From contig VYDI01000034.1 of NCBI GenBank assembly GCA_009843505.1, forward strand, positions 558,001-622,000: a stretch of 64,000 bases of DNA. The letters are read 5' to 3'. This document shows, in pieces, positions 34,250-43,549 of this stretch (position 1 is the stretch's first letter; each line of letters opens with the position of its first letter). A program made the position numbers and the translations under genes. The stretch comes from Holophagales bacterium (GTDB lineage: Bacteria > Acidobacteriota > Thermoanaerobaculia > Multivoradales > Multivoraceae). Below the pieces are notes generated by a model, which saw only the letters and a list, made by a program, of their open reading frames with translations, was not told where the DNA came from and searched no databases.

Positions 34250-35373
34250 GCCTTCAGATCGACTCGATCACCCTGCGCGAGATCCAACTGCCCCTGGTCG
34301 AGCCGTTCCGCATCTCGTCCGGCGTCACGACGACCCGGCGCATCCTGCTGCTGGAGCTGGTCGACCGCGACGGCGCCTCGACCTGGTCCGAGTGCGTGGC
34401 CGGCGACTTCCCCAACTACTCGCCCGAGAGCATCGACACGGCGACCCTGGCGATCCGCGAGTGGCTCGCGCCGCGCGTACTCGCCCGGCGCTTCGAGACG
34501 CCTCAGGAAGTCTCGGCCGCCCTGTCCGAGGATCTCCGCGGCCACGAGATGGCCCAGGCCGCGATCGAGATGGGGGCCTGGGCCCTTGCGGCAACGAAGG
34601 CGGGCCAGAGTCTGTCGTCGCGGCTCGGCGGCACCCGGCAGCGAATCGGCACCGGCATCTCGATCGGCATCCAGAGCTCGCCCGCTGAACTCACCGACAA
34701 GGCCGAGAAGGCGCTGGGCGAGGGCTACCGGAAGATCAAGCTGAAGATCAAGCCCGGCCAGGATCTCGACTACCTGCACGCCGTCCGCGAGCGTCTCGGC
34801 CCGGACGCGCCGCTGATGGCCGACGCGAACAACGCCTACACGCTCGCCGACGCGGACCACCTCGTCCAGCTCGACGATCTCGACCTGGTGATGGTCGAAC
34901 AGCCCCTGGCCTGGGACGACGTCGCCCGCCACGCCGAGCTCCAGAGGCGCATGCGGACCCCGATCTGCCTCGACGAGTCGATCACGAACATCGCCCGCGC
35001 CGAGGACATGATCCGGCTCCGAGCCGGCCGGATCATCAACATCAAGCCCGGCCGCGTCGCCGGGTTCACGGCCTCGAAGGCCATCCACGACCTCTGCGAG
35101 TCAAACGACATTCCGGTCTGGTGCGGTGGCATGCTGGAGAGCGGCATCGGCCGCGCCTACAACGTCGCCCTGGCCTCGCTGCCGAACTTCACGATCCCGG
35201 GCGACGTGAGCCCCAGCAACCGCTACTGGGCGCGCGACATCGTGTCGCCGGAGTGGACGATGGACGGCGACGGCTGGGTCGACGTGCCGGACCGCCCCGG
35301 CCTGGGCGTCGAAGTCGACCGCGACCGGATCGAGGCGCTGACGGTGCAGCGGGAAACGCTGCGAGCAAGCTAG
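34246..35373 (+). CDS. o-Succinylbenzoate synthase / N-succinylamino acid racemase-like enzyme (enolase superfamily)
   Basis: 375 residues. Acid/base lysines lie in YRKIKLKIKPG (KxK, Lys165/Lys167) and INIKPGRVAG (Lys267). Metal ligands are Asp193 (MADANNAY), Glu218 (MVEQPL) and Asp243 (CLDES). This is the MenC/NSAR subgroup. No other menaquinone gene is in the window, while a GNAT acyltransferase overlaps its start by 4 bases. The racemase role is therefore more likely than menaquinone synthesis, though many such enzymes do both. A desuccinylase is not seen nearby. Confidence 0.88.
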   Translation: MSLQIDSITLREIQLPLVEPFRISSGVTTTRRILLLELVDRDGASTWSECVAGDFPNYSPESIDTATLAIREWLAPRVLARRFETPQEVSAALSEDLRGHEMAQAAIEMGAWALAATKAGQSLSSRLGGTRQRIGTGISIGIQSSPAELTDKAEKALGEGYRKIKLKIKPGQDLDYLHAVRERLGPDAPLMADANNAYTLADADHLVQLDDLDLVMVEQPLAWDDVARHAELQRRMRTPICLDESITNIARAEDMIRLRAGRIINIKPGRVAGFTASKAIHDLCESNDIPVWCGGMLESGIGRAYNVALASLPNFTIPGDVSPSNRYWARDIVSPEWTMDGDGWVDVPDRPGLGVEVDRDRIEALTVQRETLRAS

Positions 35374-35374
35374 C

Positions 35375-35388
35375 GCCCGAACTCGGGC
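35375..35388. terminator. Hairpin between convergent racemase-like and SDR genes
   Basis: GCCCG-AACT-CGGGC fills the 15-bp gap between the two convergent stops. It is a 5-bp stem with a 4-base loop and no T-run. It could help end transcripts from both sides. Confidence 0.3.
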
Positions 35389-36150
35389 CTAGAGGCTCCA
35401 GCCGCCGTCGACCGTCACCGTATGGCCGGTGACGAACACGTTGCGCTCGATCAGGGCGAGGATCGCGTCGGCGCAGGTCTCGGGAGTCGCCACGCCCCTG
35501 AGCGGCGACCCCGCGCTCACATGCTGCTGGGCCTTGTCGTAGTTCTCGTCGCCGAGCCCGCCGCGCAGCCAGCGCCCCTCGATGAAGCCGGGGGCGATCG
35601 TGTTGACCCGGATCTCCGGGCCGAGCACCCGCGCCAGCGACTTCGTCATCACGATGACCGCGGCCTTCGACGCCGCATAAGGGATGCTGCTGCCGCCGCC
35701 GCCGATTCCGGCGATCGAGGCGACGTTGACCACCGCCCCCTCGCCCGCCGCCTTCATGTGCGGCGCGGCCGCGCGCGTGCAGTTGAACACGCCGCGCAGG
35801 TTGGCGCCGAGGATGTCGTCCCAGACCTCGTCGGTGACGCCTTCGAGGTCGTCGTGGGCGATGAAGTGAGTCATCCCCGCGTTGTTGACGAGGATGTGGA
35901 GCGCGCCGAAGGCATCCACCGCGGATTCCATGAGCCCGCGGCAGTCGGCGTCCTTGCGCATGTCGGCCTGAACCGCGATCGCCTTGCCGCCACCCTCCTG
36001 AATGCTGCCGACGATCCGCTCCGCGGCTTCGGCGCCGCTGTGGTAGTTGACGACCACCGACGCGCCCAGGCTCGCCAGCAGTTCGGCGGTCGCCTCGCCG
36101 ACCCCGGAGGACGAGCCGGTAACGACGGCGACCTTGCCTTCGATCTCCAC
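35389..36150 (-). CDS. Short-chain dehydrogenase/reductase
   Basis: 253 residues. Cofactor motif AVVTGSSSGVGEATAELL; LVNNAGMTHF; catalytic Ser in VNVASIAGIGGGGSS and YxxxK in PYAASKAAVIVMTKSL; typical end VTGHTVTVDGGWSL. It lies 21 bases after the enoyl-CoA hydratase-like gene on the same strand, so both are likely expressed together and may act on one acyl or hydroxyacyl substrate, though this is inference. It could be an FabG-like 3-ketoacyl reductase. Confidence 0.9.
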   Translation of the reverse strand: MEIEGKVAVVTGSSSGVGEATAELLASLGASVVVNYHSGAEAAERIVGSIQEGGGKAIAVQADMRKDADCRGLMESAVDAFGALHILVNNAGMTHFIAHDDLEGVTDEVWDDILGANLRGVFNCTRAAAPHMKAAGEGAVVNVASIAGIGGGGSSIPYAASKAAVIVMTKSLARVLGPEIRVNTIAPGFIEGRWLRGGLGDENYDKAQQHVSAGSPLRGVATPETCADAILALIERNVFVTGHTVTVDGGWSL

Positions 36151-36171
36151 GGACCCGGGCGCCCTGGCGAC

Positions 36172-36963
36172 CTACCGGCCCTTCCAGTTCGGCGGCCGCT
36201 TCTCGGCAAACGCCTTCGGACCCTCGACCAGGTCCTCCGACTGGTTCATCTGCGCCGTCCACGGGAAGATCGAACCCGCCGCCTGCTCGAGCGCCATGCC
36301 GAGGCCCTTGTTCGCCGCTTCCTTGCTGGCGCGCACCGACAGCGGCGCGCACTCCAGGATCTGCGCCGCCCAGGCCCGGGCCCTGTCGAGCAGCTCCTCG
36401 TGGGCACAGACCTCGTTGACGATTCCGAGTTCCTTCGCCTCCTGGGGCGTGATGTGGCGGCCTGTCAGCAGCATGCCCATCGCCTGGTGGTAGGGAATCT
36501 GCCGCGGCAGCCGGTGAACGCCCAGCGCGCCGGCCATCAGGCCGACCCGGGGCTCGGGCAGGCCGAAGGTCGCCTTCTCGGAGGCGATGATGATGTCGCA
36601 GGCGAGCACCAGCTCGAAGCCGCCGCCGAGGGCGAAGCCGTTGACGGCCGCGATCATCGGCTTGTGCAGGTCGAAGCGGGCCGTGATGCCGCCGAAACCG
36701 CCGCGCACGCCCTTCATCCCGGCCCGCACGACCTTGCTGCCGTGCTCGGCCTGGTACTTCAGGTCGTTACCGGCCGAGAACGCGCGGTCGCCGGCGCCGG
36801 TGAGGATCGCCACCCAGGCGTCGTCGTCGGCCGCGAAGTCGTTGAACACCGAGTCGAGCTCCTGGCTCGTCGGCGGGTGGATCGCGTTCATGCGTTCCGG
36901 CCGGTTGAGGGTCACTTCCCAGACGTGATCGTTCTTCTCGACCTGGAGAAACTCGTAGCTCAC
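36172..36963 (-). CDS. Enoyl-CoA hydratase / carnitinyl-CoA dehydratase-like crotonase
   Basis: 263 residues from GTG 36963, which has AGGAG about 8 bases upstream; an in-frame start at 37086 would add an unconserved leader. Crotonase signatures are RAFSAGNDLKYQAEHG, AAVNGFALGGGFELVLACD and GLPEPRVGLMAGALG, with the acidic residue of the active site present in PEPRVG. The C-terminus has PPNWKGR, seen in many carnitinyl-CoA dehydratase-like proteins. Its divergent neighbour is the nicotinamidase-like gene, 94 bases away. Confidence 0.9.
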   Translation of the reverse strand: MSYEFLQVEKNDHVWEVTLNRPERMNAIHPPTSQELDSVFNDFAADDDAWVAILTGAGDRAFSAGNDLKYQAEHGSKVVRAGMKGVRGGFGGITARFDLHKPMIAAVNGFALGGGFELVLACDIIIASEKATFGLPEPRVGLMAGALGVHRLPRQIPYHQAMGMLLTGRHITPQEAKELGIVNEVCAHEELLDRARAWAAQILECAPLSVRASKEAANKGLGMALEQAAGSIFPWTAQMNQSEDLVEGPKAFAEKRPPNWKGR

Positions 36964-37057
36964 TTGCCTGCTCCTGTTCGCTTGCGGGGCCGCTTCATGG
37001 CCGTTTGATGGAAGGGCGCGAGAGTAGCAGCAGTCCCTTGCTAGCGTTCCACCCGAC

Positions 37058-38110
37058 ATGGCGCTTCTACCCTTGCCAGCCGGCACCGGTCCGAACAGCG
37101 ATCCCTACCGCAGCGGCGAATGGTCATACAACCCCGACCCGAACCAGGTCGCGATCGCGGCCGCCGAATGGCGTAGCCGCCACAACCTCACTCCCGCGAC
37201 GGGCGACGAAGCCCGCCGCGTCCTCCTGCTGGTCGACGAGCAGCGGGACTTCTGCCTGCGCGAGGGCGCGCTCTACGTCGGCGGCCGTTCGGGCCGCGGC
37301 GCGATCGAGGACACCGACCGCGTCGTCCGCTTCATTTACCGCAACCTCGGCAACTTGACCGAGATCGCCTCCAGCCTCGACAGCCACACACCGCAGCAGA
37401 TCTTCTTCTCTTCGTTCTGGGTCGACGGCTCGGGCAGGCAGCTCGACGGCTACCGCGAAGTACTGGCATCGGAGATCGAAGCCGGCTCGGCGGTGCCCAA
37501 TCCTGCTCTGGCTGGCTGGTTCGGGGACGGCACCGCGGAGTGGCTGAGGCGCCAGACCCTGGACTACTGCCGCCGACTCGAGGCGACCGGGAAGTACCGC
37601 CTCTACCTGTGGCCGCCGCACTGCTTCCTCGGCAGCGAGGGCCACGGCCTGGTCGGCGCCGTGCAGGAAGCGCGACTGTTCTTCGGCTACGCGCGCGGCG
37701 CCGAGACGCCGATCCTGATCAAGGGCACGAACCCTCTCACCGAGTACTACTCCGTGCTCGCGCCCGAAGTGCTGGTCCGACACGATGGTGAGGAACTCGA
37801 TCGGCGCAATCAGGCGCTGATCGACTGGCTGCTCGGCGCCGACGCCGTGATCGTCGCCGGTCAGGCCGCGAGCCACTGCGTCCGCTACACGGTCGACGAT
37901 CTGCTGGCCGAAATGCAGTCCCGCGACATCCCGGCAAGCAGACTGCATGTGCTGGCCGATTGCATGTCGGCGGTCGCCGTGCCGGACACCGCGACGCCCG
38001 GCGAGTTACTGGTCGACTTCACTCCCGAGGTCGAAGCGGCGATGACGGGCTGGCAGGAAGCCGGCGTCCACATCGGGCACTCCGGGGACGACGCCTCGGA
38101 CTGGGTCTGA
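37058..38110 (+). CDS. Nicotinamidase-like cysteine hydrolase, long form
   Basis: 350 residues of the isochorismatase/nicotinamidase fold. The catalytic triad can be placed: Asp60 in LLLVDEQRDFC, Lys222 in LIKGTNP and Cys274 in ASHCVRYT. SSLDSHTPQQIF matches the metal-binding DxH of PncA, and LWPPHCFLGSEG matches its WPxHC signature. Family nicotinamidases are about 200 residues; here there is a ~50-residue N-terminal extension and a ~70-residue insert before WPPHC. It converges with nadE and is near pncB, so conversion of nicotinamide to nicotinate for NAD salvage is the best assignment. Confidence 0.82.
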   Translation: MALLPLPAGTGPNSDPYRSGEWSYNPDPNQVAIAAAEWRSRHNLTPATGDEARRVLLLVDEQRDFCLREGALYVGGRSGRGAIEDTDRVVRFIYRNLGNLTEIASSLDSHTPQQIFFSSFWVDGSGRQLDGYREVLASEIEAGSAVPNPALAGWFGDGTAEWLRRQTLDYCRRLEATGKYRLYLWPPHCFLGSEGHGLVGAVQEARLFFGYARGAETPILIKGTNPLTEYYSVLAPEVLVRHDGEELDRRNQALIDWLLGADAVIVAGQAASHCVRYTVDDLLAEMQSRDIPASRLHVLADCMSAVAVPDTATPGELLVDFTPEVEAAMTGWQEAGVHIGHSGDDASDWV

Positions 38111-38114
38111 CCGC

Positions 38115-40208
38115 CTACGGCACGTTGCGCTGCAGCTCCTCCACCCAGACCGCCGGGCCGCCGTCCGACGGCGCCCGCCAGTCCCCTCGCGGCGACAGTG
38201 ACCCGCCCGAACCCACCTTGGGTCCGTTCGGCAGCGCCGAGCGCTTGAACTGGCTGGTGCCGAAGAAGCGGACCAGGAAGATCTCCAGCCAGTGCCTGAT
38301 CTCGACAAGCGAGTACTCGCGGCGCTCAGCCTCGGGAATCGTGTCGAGCCAGGCGCCCCGGTTCATGTCTCCCCAGGCTCGATGGGCCAGATAGGCGACC
38401 CGACTCGGCCGGTAGCCGTACCGGCTCAGGTAGTAGAGATGGAAGTCCTGGAGCTCGAACGGCCCGATGGCCTCCTCGGTCGACTGCGCCGGCTCGCCGT
38501 TGCCCGCCTCCCCGCCATCCTCTGGCGGCACCAGCTCCGGCGAGATCTCCGTGTCGACGATCGACTGCAACGTCTCGCTGGCGGCAGCACCGAACTCGCC
38601 GCGCTCGACCTCCCAGCGGATCAGGTGCTGGATCAGGGTCTTCGGCACGGACGAGTTCACGCTGTAATGGGCCATCTGGTCGCCCACGCCGTAAGTGCAC
38701 CAGCCCAGCGCCAGTTCCGAGAGGTCGCCGGTGCCGATGACCAGACCCCGGTGGAGGTTCGCGAGCCGGAACAGGTGGGCCGTGCGCTCACCGGCCTGAA
38801 CGTTCTCGAAAGTGGAGTCGTAGACGCCTTCGCCGCGCTCGCCACGCCCGTACGGATGGTCGATCGCCTTCAGCATCTCTTCGCTCGGGGGCCGGATGTC
38901 GATCTCGGACGCGGTAACGCCGAGCGACTCCATCAACCGGTTCGCGTTGTCGTACGTGCGGGTCGACGTGCCGAAGCCGGGTAGCGTGTAGGCGAGGATG
39001 TTCGACGCCGGCAGCCCGAGCCGCGCGAACGCCCGCACGCAGACGATCAGAGCGTGGCTCGAGTCGAGTCCGCCGGAGACGCCAATGACCACCTTCTCCA
39101 GGCCGGTGGCCCGCAGCCGCTGAACCAGTCCCGACACCTGGATGTCGAAGGCCTCGGCGCAGCGTTCGTCCCGCTCCGCGCTGTCCGCCGGCACATAGGG
39201 GAAGCGCGGGATCTCCCGCCGCAGCGCCACCGCGGCCGGTGGCCGGTCCACCGTCACCGGTACCTGCCGGAACTCCCCGGCAAAGGACTCCCGGCGCACC
39301 GCGTCCCGGAACGTCGACATGCGGAGCCGCTCCTGCGAAAGCCGCTCGAGGTCGATGTCGGCGGCGATCGTCTGGGGCTCCTGGCTGAAACGCTCGGACT
39401 CGGCCAGCCGCTCTCCGTTCTCACAGATCAGGCCGTGGCTGTCCCAGGCCAGGTCGGTCGTCGACTCTCCGGCGCCCGCTCCGGCGTAGACGTAGGCTGC
39501 GATCGACCGGCCCGACTGCGACGCGCACAGCAGGCGCCGATAGTCCGCCTTGCCGATCGTCACGTTGCTCGCCGACAGGTTGAAGAGCACGGTGGCTCCC
39601 GCCATGGCGCCCCGGGTGCTCGGCGGCAGCGGCGACCACAGGTCCTCGCAGATCTCGACGTGGAAGCGGAAACCCGGCACGGGGCCCACATCGAACAGCA
39701 GATCCTCGCCGAAGGGTACGTCCTCGTCGCCAAGCGACACGACGTCCGACCGCCGCGACTCGGCGGCTGCGAAGTACCGCTTCTCGTAGTACTCGCGGTA
39801 GTTCGGCAGATAGACCTTGGGCACGACACCGGCAATGCGGCCACCATGCACCACGGCGGCGACGTTGAACACGGCGCCGTCGGCCTGAAGCGGCAAACCG
39901 ACGATCAGCACCGGGCGCAGTTCCCGGGAGGCCTCCGCCAGAGCCAGCAGCGCCGCGCGCGAGCCATCGAGCACCGCGGCCTGGTGGAACAGGTCGTCCA
40001 GGGAGTAGCCGCTCAGGTTGAGTTCGGGGAAGACGGCGGCGACGGCGCCGTCCCGGTCCGCGCTCCGCGCCAGGTCGAGAGTGCGCTCCAGGTTCGTCGC
40101 CGGATCGGCGATCTCGGCGCGCGGCAGGCACGCCGCGACCCGGGCGAAGCCGTGCTCGTAGAGGTCGTCGAAACGCCGAACTGCTGACCTGTCTAACCTT
40201 GCGGCCAT
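38115..40208 (-). CDS. nadE: Glutamine-dependent NAD(+) synthetase
   Basis: 697 residues. The N-terminal nitrilase-type glutaminase has its Glu ([14 protein letters not shown]), Lys region and Cys ([13 protein letters not shown]). The C-terminal synthetase has the PP-loop [19 protein letters not shown]. Length fits the two-domain actinobacterial/proteobacterial type (about 680). It converts nicotinate adenine dinucleotide to NAD using glutamine. It is 45 bases downstream of pncB in the same transcript and converges with the nicotinamidase-like gene with a 4-base gap. Confidence 0.96.
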   Translation of the reverse strand: MAARLDRSAVRRFDDLYEHGFARVAACLPRAEIADPATNLERTLDLARSADRDGAVAAVFPELNLSGYSLDDLFHQAAVLDGSRAALLALAEASRELRPVLIVGLPLQADGAVFNVAAVVHGGRIAGVVPKVYLPNYREYYEKRYFAAAESRRSDVVSLGDEDVPFGEDLLFDVGPVPGFRFHVEICEDLWSPLPPSTRGAMAGATVLFNLSASNVTIGKADYRRLLCASQSGRSIAAYVYAGAGAGESTTDLAWDSHGLICENGERLAESERFSQEPQTIAADIDLERLSQERLRMSTFRDAVRRESFAGEFRQVPVTVDRPPAAVALRREIPRFPYVPADSAERDERCAEAFDIQVSGLVQRLRATGLEKVVIGVSGGLDSSHALIVCVRAFARLGLPASNILAYTLPGFGTSTRTYDNANRLMESLGVTASEIDIRPPSEEMLKAIDHPYGRGERGEGVYDSTFENVQAGERTAHLFRLANLHRGLVIGTGDLSELALGWCTYGVGDQMAHYSVNSSVPKTLIQHLIRWEVERGEFGAAASETLQSIVDTEISPELVPPEDGGEAGNGEPAQSTEEAIGPFELQDFHLYYLSRYGYRPSRVAYLAHRAWGDMNRGAWLDTIPEAERREYSLVEIRHWLEIFLVRFFGTSQFKRSALPNGPKVGSGGSLSPRGDWRAPSDGGPAVWVEELQRNVP

Positions 40209-40253
40209 GCGGGATTATGAACGACCGGCGGCCGAAGCGCCGTTTCCGGCGGT

Positions 40254-41669
40254 TCAGGCCGAGCGGGCAGGCGGCGCGTGCGAGGCCGCCAGCCGGTCGC
40301 ACTGCTCTATCAGGCTCGCCGTGACCTCGACCGGTGGCGGCCCGTGAGCCTCGAGGTCCTGCAGCGCCGGCGGCAGTGAAGCCACCTCGCGCCCCGCCGT
40401 CTCGCGAGCGGCGTCGAGCGACGGCAGCGGATCGAGAAGCCGGCCCTCTTCCAGCACCGGCACGAGCAGATCCTGGCCCCCCGGATCGTCCAGGCCGGAG
40501 GCCTCCCCCGCCTGGTCGAGCGCGTGGATCACATCCCGTTCCAGGCCGCCGTCCGCCGCTCGGTAGCGCCGCACCTGCAGCCGCCCCGGCAGGGACGCCT
40601 TGCCCACCCCGGCCCCGAACTTGAATACCGGCCGCCACCGCTCCTCGCCGCTGCGCCGGATCGCCGACAGCTTGTACACGCCTCCCAGCGCGCCCGCTCC
40701 CGCCGCCGTGACCAGCGCGGTGCCCACGCCCCAGATGTCGATCGCCGCCCCCTCTTGCCGCAGCTCCCGGATCTTCTTCTCGTCCAGGTTGTCGCTGACG
40801 ACGATGGCGACGTCCTCGAGTCCCGCCTCGTCCAGCCGGCGACGCGCCGCGCAACTCTGCGACAGCATGTCCCCCGAGTCGAGGCGGATGCCGAGCAGCC
40901 GCTGGCCGCGCCCGTCCAGCGCGCGCGCCGTGGCAATCGCATGCTCGATTCCGCGCTCCACGTCGTAGGTGTCGACCAGGAGGACGCAGTTGTTCGGCAT
41001 CGTCTCGGCGAACGCGTCGAAGGCCTCGGGCTCCGAGTCGAAGGCCTGGACCCAACTGTGGGCGTGAGTACCGCGCACCGGAATGCCGAAGCGCTGGCCC
41101 GCCTCGACGTTCGAGGTCGCGAAGCAGCCGCCAAGGTACGCCGCGCGGCTGGCGCTCAAGCCCCCGTCGAAGCCCTGCGCCCGTCGCAGACCGAACTCCA
41201 GCACCGGCTGACCCGGCGCGGCGATGTGGCAGAGCCTTGCCGCCTTGGTCGCGACCAGCGTCTGAAAGTTGAAAATGTTGAGAACGGGCGTCTCGATCAA
41301 CTGGCCGACCAGCAGCGGCGCCTCGATCCGCAGCAGCGGTTCCCTCGCGAAGACGGCCGTGCCTTCCGGGACGGCCGCCAGCGAGACGGAGAGGTCGAGC
41401 GTCGGCAGCACGTCCAGGAAGTCACGCGCGAACAGGGCTCGGCCGTCGCTTCCGGCAAGGCCTCGCAGGTACTCGACGTCCTCGGGCTCGAAGCGAAGGT
41501 CGAGGAGGAACTCCACGACCTGCTCCAGACCGGCCGCGACGGCGAAGCCGCCGTCGAACGGAGTGTGGCGAATCGACAGGTAGAAGCTGGCCCGGTCCAG
41601 GTGGCGACCGTGCCGCCAGTACCCCTGGGCCATCGTCAACTGGTAGAGGTCGGTCGTCAACGCGCTCAC
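40254..41669 (-). CDS. pncB: Nicotinate phosphoribosyltransferase
   Basis: 471 residues. N-terminal LTTDLYQLTMAQGYWRHG is the family opening. NIFNFQTLVATKAARLCHIA and GLRRAQGFDGGLSASRAAYLG are in the phosphoribosyltransferase core. GIRLDSGDMLSQSCAARR and WGVGTALVTAAGAGALGGVY are PRPP/phosphate-binding loops. It makes nicotinate mononucleotide from nicotinate and PRPP, the second step of salvage after the nicotinamidase. The GTG start at 41669 overlaps the elp3 stop as GTGA. Confidence 0.95.
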   Translation of the reverse strand: MSALTTDLYQLTMAQGYWRHGRHLDRASFYLSIRHTPFDGGFAVAAGLEQVVEFLLDLRFEPEDVEYLRGLAGSDGRALFARDFLDVLPTLDLSVSLAAVPEGTAVFAREPLLRIEAPLLVGQLIETPVLNIFNFQTLVATKAARLCHIAAPGQPVLEFGLRRAQGFDGGLSASRAAYLGGCFATSNVEAGQRFGIPVRGTHAHSWVQAFDSEPEAFDAFAETMPNNCVLLVDTYDVERGIEHAIATARALDGRGQRLLGIRLDSGDMLSQSCAARRRLDEAGLEDVAIVVSDNLDEKKIRELRQEGAAIDIWGVGTALVTAAGAGALGGVYKLSAIRRSGEERWRPVFKFGAGVGKASLPGRLQVRRYRAADGGLERDVIHALDQAGEASGLDDPGGQDLLVPVLEEGRLLDPLPSLDAARETAGREVASLPPALQDLEAHGPPPVEVTASLIEQCDRLAASHAPPARSA

Positions 41670-43501
41670 GACGGCGCCTCCAGCGGCTCCCGCGCCGACC
41701 GGTGCTGGTACAGCTCGCCGTCCTCGAAGCCGAGCCGGCGGTAGTACTCGCGTGTGCCGACCGAGGAGATGACGGCGACCTGTTCGAACCCGGCGCCGGC
41801 CGCAATGGCCAGGGCCTCGGCGATCAGGCGCCGGCCGAGGCCGACGTGCTGCGACCGCCCCTCCCCCCGCTCGCCCAGGCCGACAACCGCTCCGTAAACG
41901 TGAACCTCGCGGATGATCGCCCTGTTTGCCAGCTCAGGGAGCGAGATTCCGTCCGTGCCGGCCGGCCCCGGCAGGCGAAGCCGCAGGAACCCCGCGATCC
42001 GGTCCCTCGCGGTCACGAACTCGAGGAAGGTCTCCCGGCCGCCAGACGCCTCGTAGTCGGTGCGCCGCAGGCGAAGCCGGCCCGGATCGACCGGGCGGCC
42101 GCCGACCTCCCGGGCGCGGATGTCCCGGCAGCGGACGCCGCGCGCCGACGCTTCGGCCTCGGCCACCTGACGCAGGTTCGTCGTACGGTTGCCGGTCACG
42201 ATGTCCGTGCCGGGAATGTCGCGAATCACCCTGCTGAGGCGGCAGTAGCGCGGCGCGCCGCCCAGACTGTGGACCAGCACGTCGAGCAACTCGTCCGCCT
42301 CGTACGGACGCCAGTCGCCACGGCGGTGGTACGCCATCAGCTCGGCGCTCTCGATCAGGGAGCAGGGATAGACCTTGAGCTCGTCCGGGCGTACGTCGGG
42401 ATCCGCGAACAGCCGGTCGAAGTCCTCCCGGTCCTTCGCCGGCGTGGAACCGTGGAGATTCGGCATCCAGTGCGCCTGGATCTTGAAGCCGGCCTGGCGC
42501 AGGAGGCGCACGGCGCGCCGCGACCGGGTCGTGTCGTGGCCGCGGCCGTTGAGCGCCAAAACCTCGTCGTCCATGCTCTGGATGCCGATCTGGACTTTGG
42601 TCGCCCCCAGCCGCCGCATGCGCAGCGCCTCCGCCGCGTCGAGGCGGTCGGGCCGGGTTTCGAGCGACAAACCGACACAGCGGATCGGCGAGGTCTCGTT
42701 CTCGCGATGCGCCGCCAGCAGGTCGGCCCAGTCCGCGTTCTGCTCGCGCGCCTCGGACGCCGCTCGCGGATGAGCGGCGGTCCAGTCGGAGACGACCTGG
42801 TTGTAGCCGCGGCCGGCTGCCGCGTCCGACGTTTCGATTTCGGCGCCCTCCACGATCTCCTCTAGCTGCCGGAAGTCCACCGCAGGCGCGAACGTCAGCA
42901 GCGGATCCGTCGCCGGCTCGGACGAGACGTCGACGAACTCGTTCATCGCCTGGAGACAGCGCAGGATGAACCACACCTGGTAGCCATCCGGATAGCTCGA
43001 CCAGGTGCCGCCGAGCACAATCAGCTCCACCTTGTCGATCGGGTGCCCGGTGTGGCGGAAGGAACGGAGGCGGGCGAGAGTCTGCCGGTAGGGGTCGAAC
43101 TGGTGTTCGGCGGCCCGCTGGGCCCCAGGCTCGGACGACAGGTAGCTCTTCGGCATCCGCACGTCGCTGGGACAGAAGATGCACCGGCCCGGGCACGGGA
43201 AGGGCTTGGTCAGCACGGTGACCGGCGCCACGCCGCTCCGGGTGCGGACCGGCTTCATCCGAACCCGGTCGACGAACGCCCGTTCGCCCGCCGCACCGGG
43301 CCGAAGCGCGCGGTAGCCGCGGATCAACTCGCTCTTCGAGAAGAAACCCCTGCCGTTCTTCGGGTGGCGGCGCAGCAGTTCGTCGAGGTCGCGCTCCTCA
43401 AAGCGTGACGCGCTCTCGATGGCGCCGATGATCGCGTCGAGCTCCGCCGCGTGCTCTTCGGGCTCGAACGAGAAACGCTTCGGGGCTATTGTCGCCGCCA
43501 T
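41666..43501 (-). CDS. elp3: Elp3-family tRNA wobble uridine modification enzyme (radical SAM + GNAT)
   Basis: 611 residues. The radical-SAM cysteines are in FPCPGRCIFCPSD. The SAM-domain core continues as VELIVLGGTWSSYPDGYQ and LSLETRPDRLDAAEALRM, and the C-terminal GNAT has GLGRRLIAEALAIAAGAGFE and YYRRLGFEDGELY. Elp3 makes the cm5U34 precursor in tRNA from acetyl-CoA and SAM. Stand-alone bacterial Elp3 is found in scattered lineages. It is the first gene of the elp3-pncB-nadE unit, an unexpected link to NAD salvage. Divergent from an SDR, 48 bases apart. Confidence 0.93.
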   Translation of the reverse strand: MAATIAPKRFSFEPEEHAAELDAIIGAIESASRFEERDLDELLRRHPKNGRGFFSKSELIRGYRALRPGAAGERAFVDRVRMKPVRTRSGVAPVTVLTKPFPCPGRCIFCPSDVRMPKSYLSSEPGAQRAAEHQFDPYRQTLARLRSFRHTGHPIDKVELIVLGGTWSSYPDGYQVWFILRCLQAMNEFVDVSSEPATDPLLTFAPAVDFRQLEEIVEGAEIETSDAAAGRGYNQVVSDWTAAHPRAASEAREQNADWADLLAAHRENETSPIRCVGLSLETRPDRLDAAEALRMRRLGATKVQIGIQSMDDEVLALNGRGHDTTRSRRAVRLLRQAGFKIQAHWMPNLHGSTPAKDREDFDRLFADPDVRPDELKVYPCSLIESAELMAYHRRGDWRPYEADELLDVLVHSLGGAPRYCRLSRVIRDIPGTDIVTGNRTTNLRQVAEAEASARGVRCRDIRAREVGGRPVDPGRLRLRRTDYEASGGRETFLEFVTARDRIAGFLRLRLPGPAGTDGISLPELANRAIIREVHVYGAVVGLGERGEGRSQHVGLGRRLIAEALAIAAGAGFEQVAVISSVGTREYYRRLGFEDGELYQHRSAREPLEAPS

Positions 43502-43549
43502 GACGGGAACCTACTACGGCGGCACCGGGCGCTTGGGGGCAACGAGACG

